From: Carnegiea gigantea
Taxonomy: Eukaryota; Streptophyta; Magnoliopsida; Caryophyllales; Cactaceae
Reading direction: 5' to 3'
Assembly: GCA_029747015.1 (NCBI GenBank)
Contig: JAKOGI010000436.1
Span: forward strand, 395,001 to 459,000
Length of the DNA: 64,000 bases
The number at the start of each line of letters is the position of its first letter. The stretch's first letter is position 1. Shown one piece after another: positions 12,974 through 24,500 of this stretch. The position numbers were made by a program, and so were the translations under genes. The notes under the pieces were generated by a model. It was not told where the DNA came from, made no database searches, and saw only the letters and a list, made by a program, of their open reading frames with translations.

Positions 12974-14092
12974 TGATGTATTCAAGCTTCACTAAGGCAA
13001 GAATTTGCTAAAGTGAATCAAGAATGCATTTGGGAAGGAAGCAAGAAAAGAGAACCAATAACCAAGACAGATCAAGTGGACTAGCAAGGGTGATGATAAC
13101 CCACCTTGGTTTGCACACTTGGGCAATTCTTCTTCCTTCAACTAAGTTACAGAATTTAATCACCTTCTTAGTTGAATTAAGAGGACCTAGAGACCCACTT
13201 GAGTTGTCAAGCTCAAGATATAACACTAGGAGTTTTTTTGTGGAGAGAGTTTAGAGAACTCACAAGCTCATTCATTCAAAGTTGGTTACAAGTGAGAGCC
13301 CTATCTGGTTTTTATGCTAAAGTGGCCGAGTTCCCTCCCCTTCCAAGCAGCAAAATCAATAGCTAGGTACATTTGGGGAAGAGTTATACATCTAATCAGC
13401 CAATACTAGCTAAACACCTCACTACCTAGCTTAATCTACCTCATTAGGGGTTATAATGCCTCCCAAATGAGGTGTCAAGCTTACATGGATCCTAGGATGC
13501 AGCAACATGACTCATTCAGCAAGTGGGGAGGCAAGGGGACAAGCAAAACCCAAGAAAATCAGACCCTTGTACCGGTTTGGGAAGAACCGGGTAAAGGGGT
13601 GTTTCTCTTGTCCTTTTGGCTGGTTAATACCAACACAAGGGGGTGCTTTGGATGGGATTTGAACCCATGACCTGATAAATATTTGTGTCCCCTTTCATGC
13701 TGTAAAATTTGACAAAAGTTGGAGTTGAGGAAGTCAACCAATTAGGGCCTTATTTCGAACTGTGCTGGATTGCGCCCTGCAGTGCGCTGTCTCAGGTTTT
13801 GGCTTGGTTGACTGACCAAATGGACTCCAAATGCTTTGCAAAAGGTCTTGTTGGAAAGCTAAGATCTTAAGCTTTAAGGGGGTGGTGCGTGCAGGAAATT
13901 TTCCCTTCTGCATTTTGCTCCAACAGAGAAACAAAACCGGGTCAGACACGGTATGAACTGGGCAATTCACTTTCTTCTTTGTGCACACGATTTCTGACTA
14001 TGGCATGAACTCCTTTGGCCTTCTTGGACTCCCTAGTAGGGGAAGGATCATTGGCAATGGCTTTTGAAGGTTTGGTTGGATGGTCTCCATCA
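12974..14092 (-). repeat. 3' LTR of element F
   Basis: 1,119 bp, TGATGTATTCAAGC to GGTCTCCATCA. By eye I count about 20 substitutions against the other copy, mostly transitions and no length difference. The end of the long frame of F, about 50 codons, runs into this LTR and stops at TGA (13942-13944). Confidence 0.95.
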
Positions 14093-15921
14093 TTCTCCCC
14101 GGGTTGGTTGGAGTTTGGCCTCAAACTTGACGACTCTTCATCTTCATGATAGCAAGGGATCAAGTCGGCTACATTGAAGGTGGCGGGCACCCCATAATCA
14201 CCGGAGAGGTCAACTTTGTAAGCGTTTGGGCCAACCTTCTCAAGGATTTCGAAAGGCCCATCCGATCTTGGCATTAATTTGGATTTCCTCTTGTTAGGAA
14301 ATCTCTCCTTTCTCGATTGGACCCATACTAGGTCCACAGGCTGAAAATGAGATTTTTTTCTTTTCTTGTGAGGTGCGAACTCATGCTTTTGGGATTTGAG
14401 GAGGGTAGTGAGAAAGATATCTCTTTGTGAGCTTGCCTTGGATTTAGAGGGGGCGGTTGGTTTGATGGGAGTGAGGGTGATCCTTTTGTGATCTTTGGTG
14501 AAGGTGTAAGTGTTCATGTGGCCATCATGCGTGACGCTCCTATCAAAGAGCCAAGGGCGATCCAACAAGACATGGCACGCACCCATGGGGATAATGTCAC
14601 ACCAAATCTCGTCTTTATAAGTTTTCCCAATGCTTAAGGATAAGAGGCACTGAGACGAGATTTGCAGACCTTGGTTTTGATTGAGCCATTGGATGGTGTA
14701 TGGCTTTGGGTGGGGAGTCACCGGAAGTTTGAGTTTGTTCACCATGGATTGTGAGGCCACATTCGTACAACTTCCCCCATCAATGATAAGGGAGCACACC
14801 TTGCCGCCTACGGTGCACCCTGTACGGAAGATGGATTCTCTTTGTTCAAGCTCATCATGGGACGCTAGACCACTCAAGGTCCTCCGAATGACCAAAAGTT
14901 CTCCTTCATCCGGGCCCTCTTCAACCTCCTCTATGGTTTCATTCAAATACACCTCCTTCTCTTCCTCCCTCTTCTCTACCTCCTCTCCTAGCTCCTCTAG
15001 GGAAGCTTGATACTCGGCTAGAGAAACCATTCTCGTGTTGGGACACTCGGAAGCATAGTGTCCAAGGCCTTGGCAACGAAAACACCGGACCTTACTAGAG
15101 GGTTTTGGGGGTGGTTGTTTGGAGGGAGTTTGTGGAGTGGTGTTTTGTGGGGGTTTCGAGCCTGGAGATGGGAAGGAATTTTGAGGAGTGCATGGAGGGT
15201 TTTGGAAACCGTAAGGCCGTGGAGTAGGTTTGGAGGTGGGACTCTTGCCTTTGAGCTTCTTTTGCATTTCGACCTTGTGGGCTAAAGCACTTAGCTCATC
15301 AAGGGATGTGTAAGGGTGTAGTTCAACAATATGAGCAATTTGTTCATCAAGTCCACTCAAATAGCGAATCAAGGTTTGAGAGTCATCCTCCCTCAAATCA
15401 CATTTCAAGAGGAGTTGTTCAAACTCCCTAGTATACTCTTCCACACTCTTGGGGCCTTGTTTGAGGTGGTGGAGTTTGAGAAAATTATCTTGGAGATAGT
15501 GTGGGGGTAAGAACTTGGCTCTTAGTTTGGACTTCATTTTCTCCCAAGTCTTAATCTTACTCTTCCCTTTTCTAACTCTCTTAGACACCACATTGGACCA
15601 CCAAATAGATGCATATTTGCGAAGTTTCAAGGCCACTAGTTTTACCTTTTTGCCTTCCGGGATGTCTTTGTACTCAGAGACTCGCTCCACTGTTTGCATC
15701 CAGTCGAGGAAAATATCCGGATCAAGTTGTCCTTCAAACTCCGGGATATCAACTTTGAAATCTCCATAACCTCGTTCATGTTGCTTTTGATGTCGGCGGG
15801 GACGTCTGCCTTGCTCTTCTTCGCTTGAATCTCCAAAGGGGTTGCTTCCCTCGGAGTCGTCCGAGTCCCCATGCTTGCTTGAACTTCTAGAGCCCCATTG
15901 GTGTCGCCTCTTTTCTTCCAT
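13942..15921 (-). CDS. Gag-protease-integrase-C-terminus fusion polyprotein of element F
   Basis: An intact 659-codon frame starting ATG at 15921. Residues 1-50 are charged; 54-225 form a Retrotrans_gag capsid-like domain (ASIWWSN near 104); the zinc knuckle is CFRCQGLGHYASEC (280-293); 300-345 is acidic. The protease-like domain has its active site as IDGGSCTN at 380-387, the D-G-G form seen in this chromovirus branch, and LLDRPWLFDR near 452. Around 515-525 it joins directly to the integrase C-terminal block (HFQPVDLVWVQSRKERFPNK, 525-544, then FNVADL near 582). RT, RNase H and the integrase DDE core are absent, yet the join is in frame. The last 50 residues are encoded by the LTR. Likely role: particle protein that could package F RNA with polymerase supplied by a relative; this is inference. 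No chromodomain is visible. Confidence 0.9.
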   Translation of the reverse strand: MEEKRRHQWGSRSSSKHGDSDDSEGSNPFGDSSEEEQGRRPRRHQKQHERGYGDFKVDIPEFEGQLDPDIFLDWMQTVERVSEYKDIPEGKKVKLVALKLRKYASIWWSNVVSKRVRKGKSKIKTWEKMKSKLRAKFLPPHYLQDNFLKLHHLKQGPKSVEEYTREFEQLLLKCDLREDDSQTLIRYLSGLDEQIAHIVELHPYTSLDELSALAHKVEMQKKLKGKSPTSKPTPRPYGFQNPPCTPQNSFPSPGSKPPQNTTPQTPSKQPPPKPSSKVRCFRCQGLGHYASECPNTRMVSLAEYQASLEELGEEVEKREEEKEVYLNETIEEVEEGPDEGELLVIRRTLSGLASHDELEQRESIFRTGCTVGGKVCSLIIDGGSCTNVASQSMVNKLKLPVTPHPKPYTIQWLNQNQGLQISSQCLLSLSIGKTYKDEIWCDIIPMGACHVLLDRPWLFDRSVTHDGHMNTYTFTKDHKRITLTPIKPTAPSKSKASSQRDIFLTTLLKSQKHEFAPHKKRKKSHFQPVDLVWVQSRKERFPNKRKSKLMPRSDGPFEILEKVGPNAYKVDLSGDYGVPATFNVADLIPCYHEDEESSSLRPNSNQPGENDGDHPTKPSKAIANDPSPTRESKKAKGVHAIVRNRVHKEESELPSSYRV

Positions 15922-16026
15922 AAGTTAGCCAAGTTGCCGTTGAAGGTACTTGACTCGAGCCTCAAGTTCGGCTTTCTCCCTATGAGCTTGTTCAGCCACC
16001 TGAGTAGGGGTAAGGCTAGTGGACAT
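15922..16026 (-). pseudogene. Gag N-terminal leader of F, split off by one TAA
   Basis: ATG at 16026 opens a 34-codon stretch beginning MSTSLTPTQV and ending LQRQLG, in the same frame as the 659-codon frame and separated from it only by TAA (15925-15927) and one Leu codon. Its heptad-like charged sequence resembles the N-terminal coiled coil usual before chromovirus gag. The likely ancestral gag start is here, or further upstream where the frame is open to 16239. The stop is either a recent nonsense mutation or leaves the internal ATG at 15921 as the working start. Confidence 0.6.
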
Positions 16027-16072
16027 GGTGATTTTGTGGTGGGAACTTGGTGTTTTGGGATGAAAAGGGGAA

Positions 16073-16250
16073 GGCACGGTCGGGTGGTGAGGCACGGTCT
16101 GGGCGTGCTCACGGGTTGAAGGTGAATTTTGGGACAGTGGAGGTGGCACGGTCGTGTGGGGTGGCACGGGGTGGCCGTGCGGGGCTGCTGGAATGGGGTG
16201 CTGCAGGTTAGGGGTGGCACGGTCATGCGGGTGTGGCACGGTGTGCCCGT
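16073..16250. repeat. Clustered GGCACGG motifs in the F leader
   Basis: GGCACGG occurs about six times (first at 16073, 16091 and 16145), several followed by a CCGTGC or TCGTG complement. This GC-rich island lies between the primer site and gag. The 12-mer GGCACGGTCGTG at 16145-16156 also occurs at 51666-51677 in an unrelated solo LTR. Confidence 0.7.
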
Positions 16251-16364
16251 GCGGACTCTCTGGTTAGGCACGGCTGCAAATTTCGTGGGGGAGTGTTTGG
16301 GTTGTTTTTGTGAGTTTGGTGTTTGGACGTGTTTGGGCAAAGGGTGCTTGGCCAAGAAAGGTAG

Positions 16365-16381
16365 CCTAAGCTCTGATACCA
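16365..16381 (-). other. Primer-binding site of element F (initiator tRNA-Met)
   Basis: On the minus strand TGGTATCAGAGCTTAGG, three bases from the 5' LTR edge. TGGTATCAGAGC is the standard complement of the 3' end of plant initiator tRNA-Met. It fixes the right LTR as the 5' LTR. Confidence 0.92.
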
Positions 16382-16384
16382 ATT

Positions 16385-17503
16385 TGATGTATTCAAGCTT
16401 CACTAAGGTAAGAATTTGCTAAAGTGAATCAAGAATGCATTTGGGAAGGAAGCAAGAAAAGAGAACCAATAACCAAGATAGATCAAGTGGACTAGCAAGG
16501 GTGATGATAACCCACCTTGGTTTGCACACTTGGGCAATTCTTCTTCCTTCAACTAAGTTATAGAATTTAATCACCTTCTTAGTTGAATTAAGAGGACCTA
16601 GAGACCCACTTGAGTTGTCAAGCTCAAGATATAACACTAGGAGTTTTTTTGTGGAGAGAGTTTAGAGAACTCACAAGCTCATTCATTCAAAGTTGGTTAC
16701 AACTGAGAGCCCCATCTGGTTTTTATGCTAGAGTGGCCGAGTTCCCTCCCCTTCCAAGCAGCAAAATCAATAGCTAGGTACATTTGGGGAAGAGTTACAC
16801 ATCTAATCAGCCAATACTAGCTAAACACCTCACTACCTAGCTTAATCTACCTCATTAGGGGTTATAATGCCTCCCAAATGAGGTGTCAAGCTTACATGGA
16901 TCCTAGGATGCAGCAACATGACTCATTCAGCAAGTGAGGAGGCAAGGGGACAAGCAAAACCCAAGAAAATCAGACCCTTGTACCGGTTTGGGAAGAACCG
17001 GGTAAAGGGGTGTTTCTCTTGTCCTTTTGGCTGGTTAATACCAACACAAGGGGGTGCTTTGGATGAGATTTGAACCCATGACCTGATAAATATTTGTGTC
17101 CCCTTTCATGCTGTAAAATTTGACAAAAGTTGGAGTTGAGGAAGTCAACCAATTTGGGCCTTATTTCGAACTGTGCTGGATTGCGCCCTATAGTGCGCTG
17201 TCTCAGGTTTTGACTTGGTTGACTGACCAAATGGACTCCAAATGTTTTGCAAAAGATCTTGTGGGAAAGCTAAGCTCTTAAGCTTTAAGGGGGTGGTGCG
17301 TGCAGGAAATTTCCCCTTCTGCATTTTGCTCCAACAGAGAAACAAAACCGGGTCAGACACGGTATGAACTGGGCAATTCACTTTCTTCTTTGTGCACACG
17401 ATTTCTGACTATGGTATGAACTCCTTTGGCCTTCTTGGACTCCCTAGCAGGGGAAGGATCATTGGCAATGGCTTTTGAAGGTTTGGTTGGATGGTCTCCA
17501 TCA
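16385..17503 (-). repeat. 5' LTR of element F
   Basis: 1,119 bp, same ends as the left copy and no length difference. Followed by the AGATA target duplication at 17504-17508. It carries the promoter of F by position; no core-promoter element was assigned. Confidence 0.95.
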
Positions 17504-17508
17504 AGATA

Positions 17509-18359
17509 TCTCATCATGCAAACTCTATTTACATATAACTCAATAACCTAACAACATGAGCTCACAATCACCTAAAAAAGAACACATTCCCAAAGAAAAA
17601 CAAAAATCTTTATGAATTTTTCAAAATTTTCAAAAAGTATGTACAAATGGGTACCTCACCCCCGCACTAAAACTCCACAATATTCTTATTATAGGAACTA
17701 AGGTGGGAACGATCATACCAGGTTGGGCACTGAATATACTCAAACTAATGCCTTACTTAGATAATGTCGAGGAGATCCATGAAACATCAGCCGCTCTCAG
17801 CTTGCAAGTTGCAACGCATATGAAAATCTACCGATGATTGTAACAACTTGTTAAACAATCGGGAACAATTCTCATAAAAATTAAAGTAATAAGAAATAGG
17901 AGGTGTAGCCTAAATAAAGTGTATAAGTGAAATGCAACTCAAGGCTCTCTTGAGCTTATCAAAGCTCTCAACCCAATCAAAAGAGAGATGTATATATGTG
18001 AAGTCAAATGCACAAGTCAATGGTCTAACAATGATATGACTATATGAATGCACAGACTATCTAGAGTGATCAGAATAGCCTAAACAAAGTCCAACATCTC
18101 TAAGAGGGGAGGGGAGGGTACCTAGGCAAAGCCAATCAAATAAAATATGAAAATCAATGCCCGTAGGATGACCTAAAGTTAGGTCCTTCACCTCAATGTG
18201 ATCCTAGAGTCTCTTTATGTCAATATCATCAAGAGTCTGATCTAAACAATGATTGCCAAACAGAGAAGTCCTAGACTCTGCAAAAGTAGACTTGGGAGAG
18301 CCTAGCAAAGGGTGAAAAATAGGGAGGGAAGAAAAGGGTAAAATGGGAGGGGTGCAAGC
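17509..18359 (-). pseudogene. Element E interior, segment 2, with a decayed private reading frame
   Basis: On the minus strand the frame from 18359 to the TAG at 17910-17912 spans 150 codons with only two internal stops, both TAG (18204-18206 and 18057-18059). It reads, for example, FGNHCLDQTLDDIDIK, HPTGIDFHILFDWLCLG and FDWVESFDKLKRALS. It continues across the B insertion into 31396-31880. I do not recognise the protein. The part below 17910 looks non-coding and contains a second purine tract near 17642-17662. Confidence 0.4.
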
Positions 18360-18364
18360 TAAGT

Positions 18365-19827
18365 TGTAACGCTCCAATCCCTAATATCTGATTATCTTAA
18401 CTTAATAACTTATTATTCATGATCGCAATAGACGCCCATTGACTGGAGGCATTACTGCCATTCCGAGAGAGAACAAGGCTACATGGAATTACATGCAACA
18501 CTATATTGCCCCCACACAGTCACTAAGCATTGGGATTAAAAACATACATTTTACAACTTGTCTAATTTATAATACACCTGGCACTTAAGCAGATATATCA
18601 TCCAAAAGTTTATACAGTCAGCAAGTTTCCAAAAGTGTGAGCCTATGAATCATTGTGAACATCTGGCTAGCTAATCCTCAGCAAAATACTGTAAATCTCA
18701 TTTATTTCATGCGACCTTCTAACTTGCCAGGAAGAGGGTTGTTTATTGATCTCGTACCTAAAAACAAAAACATAAAAGTGTTCGAATAATGCGCCTAAGC
18801 TCAGCACGTACATCACTGTGCTGTAAAATAAGTTTTGTATTCAATTTAGTTGGGTGCTCGCATTTTAAAACACTTTGTTTGAAAACAGGAGAGACAGAAA
18901 GTGTGAGTAAAGTTGATTTGCCGGTTATTATCTGAAAGTGGACCTCTAGTGACATTTGAAGCAACCTTGAAATAAGTGCACACCTCCCAGGCACGAAGCC
19001 TGAGCTGCAGCGGTGTGGATAAACTGAAGCGTGTCTATCCTGATAATTGATAACTGATGGGGCCATTTGTTTAGGTGACAAAACATTGCGTCAAATTATT
19101 CATTATATGAACATTAAATGAATTTTGTATAGTTTGAGAAACATATGAGTTTTCGAAGAGTACGGACAATGTATGTACCTAGTTCTTGAAATCTTTCTCC
19201 TTTATGATGAAAATGCTTATTGGCAACTTGAAGCAGCAGATGTGGCCTTACTTCTGCTCTAAATGTATAATTTTATGGTTAATGTAAGTTTAGCAAAATT
19301 TATTAAATTTTCTGGTTTAATCGATAACTCAAAATCCTTTGGCTCTCCTAGTTAACTATCAGCATACTCCTTATCACTAACTTAACTTGAGTCTATGTCA
19401 TCTTGTTTCTATTCTTTTCATTTGATATTGCTGCCGCTCGCTCTATTAATGTTATAATAGCGTAATGTTATAACTCATCTCGTTATAATAAATGCCAATG
19501 CTATGGCTATGTACCAGCCTTCTCTTTATTAAAAATCTACTAATATCGTTGCCACACTTATTAGTATTAATATTATTATTATTATCAAGGTTATTTTTGT
19601 CGTGGTTATCATTATTGTTATTATTATTACTATTACTACTGTTGCTACTACTACTAGTAGCAGTACTAGTAGTAGTAGTAGTAGTAGCACTAGTACTAGT
19701 AGAAGTATTAGTAATATGATTATTATTAAAAGCTTATTATTATTATTAACATTTTTGTTGCACTGGTTGATATCAACAATATCATTAATAGCGTCATTAT
19801 TAGGGTTACGGTTATTTTCCTATCGTG

Positions 19828-19881
<54 letters not shown>

Positions 19882-21573
19882 ATTGTCCTTTCTTTAATAG
19901 TGGTGTCATTGGTAATCGTCGTTATGATTTAGACTATTGGTTGCAATACAGTTTAAGGGGAACGCCATGTGTTTGTTATCGGGTCCAAGTGTAAAATCTA
20001 ATTCCGCCAATGCTTGAGTTACACACAACTAGCCTCGAGTTGCATATTTGCCCCTGCTAAGGACTCAAATTAGGCCCATAGTGACATTAAAGGAGTCTAC
20101 TCTAATTAATTTTAAAACCATACTTCCCTCTACTCCTACAACCCCTCATGCTACACCACACTCCCAAATGACTATTTTTAATCTAACTTTATTAATTAAC
20201 ACTTCATTACTTCTAATCTAGGCTACTAATCCACATTAACTCAACAATTTCAATCCTATAAGACAAATTCATTGTCCACTTTTCCTCTTTACTATAGCTT
20301 CCTAACTCTCTCGGCATCAAGCCTATGACATACAAGCACCCACACTACAACCCCAACAAGATCATACATACAAGTGACTCATCATTCCTATTCAATTATC
20401 ACCAAAAACTAACTTAAACATTATTATGTCAACACAATTAAACTTAAACTTCATCCAAACCCCAAGCTCTAAACAACCATATCCATGCAACAACACACAC
20501 ATCCAACACATGTATATCTCATCAATTTCCTTCAAATATTCGTTAAAATTCATTTAAACACCATTAACTCAGCCTAATCAAATTGAAATTCACAATCAAA
20601 CCCCCAACCCCCACTCATCATACTCTCCCTCAATCCCCTAAGCATACAACTCAATTCACACATCCAAAATAATCCAAAGAATTTACAAATTAATACTTAC
20701 GAAGACTAATTGCACCATTTACTACTAAAATTCAAACATAAAATAGTCAAGGCTAAATTAGGGGTTAGAACCTCACCTTCTCACTCACTTTGAGCACGAA
20801 AGGAGGAATGAAGAGGGTGGTGGCAGACACATGGTGACCGGACGGCTAGCTGGCGGCATTCGGATGGCATACTGGCGGCGGAACCACGGTTGGGATGCTG
20901 GGGGTGCGTGGTGGCTGAGCGGAAAAAATAGAGGGGGAGGGGGTCTGGGCAGAGGCAAAGGAAGCAGAGAGGAATAAGGGGTTTCGGATAGTGAGCGGGG
21001 AAATTTGGGATTTTGTTTTATTATTTTTGAATTTTATTTTTTCTTTTTTTACCCCTTTTATTTTATTGACACATTAGTTTATTTAGATTTTTCTTATTTT
21101 GATCCTAATCACCTTCTTTTCTTTTCTTTTTGTTTTTCAACATGTATTTTCGATAATTTCTTGACTGAAATTAATGAATTAAATTTTACACCCTTTGAGT
21201 GTAAAAATTTGGAAAAAGAAAATTTTATTTTAAATTATTACTCGTTGCACTCTTTTATATATATAACTTACCTTGTTATTATCATTGCATTGTTGCCATG
21301 TTTGTTTATATACATATTAGTCTGAAATTAGCCATTTAATAATTAGGCTAATTTTTATTTAGCAAATGATCAAATATTTATTAATATTTGAATGGATTAT
21401 TTGGGAGTGTAATGAAATTCATTTTGAGGCCACTCTGCAATTTCAACTTGCAATTGCATAAATAGATTTACACATGTATAAAATGCTAAATTAAAATGAG
21501 GCACCCAACTTAATTGATTTGTAATTAAGATAATTCAAGATAATTAGCATGATTTTAGGTGCAGGCCATTACA
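18365..21573 (-). repeat. 3' LTR of element B
   Basis: 3,209 bp from TGTAACGCTCC to GGCCATTACA. Contains the GC-rich block at about 18985-19072 and a trinucleotide-expanded stretch (19560-19885). Small open frames, including the leucine- or tyrosine-repeat ones at 19492-19880, are products of the repeats and not genes. Confidence 0.93.
19565..19880. repeat. Trinucleotide tracts (ATT/TAT, CTA/GTA) in the 3' LTR of B
   Basis: A (TTA)n run at 19828-19878 and mixed ACT/AGT/GTA runs at 19640-19720. The homologous place in the 5' LTR (29265-29470) carries tracts of different composition and length, so this is a slippage-prone spot within the family. Confidence 0.9.
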
Positions 21574-24500
21574 ACTTTCCCCCTTTAAAATAAATTTCAT
21601 CCTTAAATTTGCAAATTTAAAAGAAACCTTAGGTTTACCTCAAATAGGTATGGGTATTTACTTCTCATGTCTTAGTTTGTCTCCCATGTGGTTTCAGATT
21701 AAGTATGGTTAGCCCACAAAACCTTTACCAGAGGAATGCTTTTGTTCCAAAGTTATTTAACCCTATAATCTAATATTTATACAAGATGCTCTTCGTATAT
21801 CAGATTCTCGGGGACCTCTACAGGCTCTGCTATGATGATATGATTCGGATCTGGAACATATTTTTTGAGCTGTGAAATGTGGAAAACGTTGTGCACATGC
21901 TCAAGTTCTGCTGGTAAATCCAACCTATAAGCCATAGGGTTTAGTTTCTCAATAATTTCATAAGGCCTGATTCATCTAAGGCTCAATTTACCCCTGATAT
22001 TGAACCTTCTCACTCCTTTACCTGGGGACACTTTCAAAACCCTTTATCTCCAACTTGAAACTCTAATGGTCTCCTTCTTTTATCCGCATAGCTTTTCTAT
22101 CAGCTCTGGGCTGCTTTGATATGTTCATGAATTTTCCTTATCAACTTAGTGGTTCTTGAATTAACCCAAGCCCTATGATTAATGCTTCATCGAGCTCGCT
22201 CCAACATGGGGGTGTTCTGCATTTTCTCCCATACAATGGTTCAAAAGGAGCCATTTTAATGACGGATTAATAGCTGTTGTTGTAAGAGAATTCCACTAAG
22301 GGTAGGTAATCCACCCACTTCCCCTGAAAGTCAAGCACACAGGCTCTCAGCATATCCTCCAGGATTTGATCCACCCTCTCAGTTCGCCTATCGATTGATA
22401 TGTGCTATTGAAATTCAACTTGGTTCCTAAAGCTTTCTGCAGCGCTTTTTAAAAACTAGCTTCAAACCTTTGTTCTCTATCAGACATTATGTCCTTTGGT
22501 ATGTCATGTAATCGAACTATTTCTTTAACATACAACTGTGCTAGTCTCTATACACCTCTAGTGTCATGAATTGGTATAAAATAGACAGATTTGGTGAGTC
22601 TATCCACAATAACCCAAATAGCATTCTTCTTTAAAGTGGAAAGGGGTATTCCCATAACAAAATCCATTGAAGTTGAATCCCATTTCTAAGTAGGAATCTC
22701 TAAAGGTCTCAGTTCTCTTACTAGATGCTGATGTTCAGCTTTCACCCTTTGACACATCAGACATTTATCTGCATATTCTGTAATTTCTTTCTTCATATTA
22801 TCCCGCCAGAAAAACTACCTCCAATGGCTATACATTTTTATCCCTCTTGGATGCACTGAGTAGCTAGTATTATGGGCTTCGTCTAAGATCTTTCTCTTTA
22901 GTTCCTCCTTGTTGGGTACACACAGTATGTTTTGAAATCTCAAGGTTCCATCCTCATGTATTACGAAGCTAGGTGACCTTTCTTATGCGACATTCTGCCT
23001 AAGCTTCTCTAACTTAGCATCATCCACTTGACTCACTCTAATCTCTTCTATTATCAAAGGTTGCACTTCTAATGCTAACAACAACCCCTCTGTGAACCCT
23101 AGTAACACAAGTTCAATACCCATGTTTTCAAGACCTCTTAGAATGTCAGGTTGGGTATCTAGCATTGTGCTTAAACCATGTCTACCACATTCGCCTTCCT
23201 AGGATGATATTGCATTTGCAATCATAGTCTTTAAGCAACTCCAACCAATGTCATTGCCTTAGATTGACCTCTTTTTGAGTAAAGATGTATTTAGACTTTA
23301 ACGATCGGTGTAGATCTTGCACAGAACCCCGTAGAGGTAGTGTTGCCAGATTTTTAAGGCAAAACCCACTTCAGCTAACTCCATATCATGAGTCAGGTAG
23401 TTCTTTTCATAATGTTTGAGTTGCCTGGAGGCATAGGCTATTACCTTGTTATCTTGCATCAGCACACAATCTAACCTATTAGAACTATCACTGTAAATAG
23501 TATATTCTTTTCCTTCTACGGGAAAGGTAAGGACATGCGCTGTGGTCAAGCGCCTTTTTAATTCTTAGAATGCCTTCTCGCACTTATCTGACCACTCAAA
23601 TTTAGTCGTTTTCTTCAGCAGGTTGGTCAATGGAGACACTATTTGTGAAAAGTCTTTCATGAATCTCCTATAGCATCCTGCTAACCCGGAAAACTCCTTA
23701 TTCTGTCAAATTGGTTGGCCTGGGCCGTTCAACAACAACCTCTATCTTTTATGAGTCAACTTTGATTCCTTCCTTGAAAACTAGGGTGGTAATTACACCC
23801 GCACGGTCACACTCGATGGATATCTGTTCCACCCGCTTAGAAAAAAAAGGTTTGAAAATCCAAAATATATGGATGATGGATGGATGATGGATGATGGTTT
23901 CACGGATTGGGTTAGATTCGGGTGACGTTCCCTCCAACCCATCACCCAATCCATCACTCGCTTAGTCATCTACTTGTTTATTCCCTATTTGCAATTAGTT
24001 TACTTTTTTATTTTTGTCCTTTAAATTTTACCCCTTGTTTAGACGATTATATGGTTATTATATAATTTTGTCAAATTAATATGATAAATAAGATATTTGT
24101 TCATTTCTTGTACCTAAAATATCTTTTTTAAACTTTTCAAAAGGCAAAATTTATTTTTTTTCTAATAAATTTTCTAACATATTAAACATAAGCTTTCATC
24201 AGCCATTTATAACCTGATCCACCCACTTTCATCCGCGGATGGTTGATGGATGGATTGGATTGGATTCTCATGGATGATGGATGGATTAGATGAAGCGGAT
24301 GAAAGCGGGTGATGGATGTGGGTGATGGTCCACCCAATCCGAACCCGATCCATTGCCAGTCCCTATTAGAAACTACATGCCCCGCAAATATCAGTTCAAT
24401 AAGCTAAAACTCACACTTTTTTAGTTTAGCATATAACTGATGTTCCCTCAAGGCATGCGCCTCTTTGTCCTTGGAGTATATTAGAGTATCATCCATGAAT

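Larger units (their letters stand above)
12974..17503 (-). mobile_element. Element F: gag-only chromovirus derivative (TR-GAG type), 4.5 kb
   Basis: Two LTRs of equal length (1,119 bp), TG...CA ends, a perfect AGATA duplication at 12969-12973 and 17504-17508, a primer site, a polypurine tract and one long frame are all present. RT, RNase H and the integrase catalytic core are missing from the 2.29-kb interior. It resembles the described TR-GAG class of non-autonomous elements, which keep gag and rely on partners for polymerase and integrase. It sits inside element E. The high LTR similarity says it is recent compared with its neighbours. Confidence 0.92.

Noticed and set aside
14681..15285. 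Plus-strand open frames of 75-109 codons opposite the F polyprotein
   Set aside because: They are shadows of the 659-codon minus-strand frame, which carries recognised gag and protease motifs; the plus frames have none.
15642..16403. A 253-codon minus-strand frame overlapping the F gag start
   Set aside because: It is in a different frame from gag, rich in Pro, His and Thr from the GGCACGG repeats, and overlaps the authentic gag for 280 bases without motifs.
19492..19880. Open frames of 75-92 codons, rich in Leu, Val, Ile, Ser or Tyr repeats, that look like membrane proteins
   Set aside because: They are translations of trinucleotide tracts inside the 3' LTR of element B; the homologous LTR has different repeats and no matching protein.
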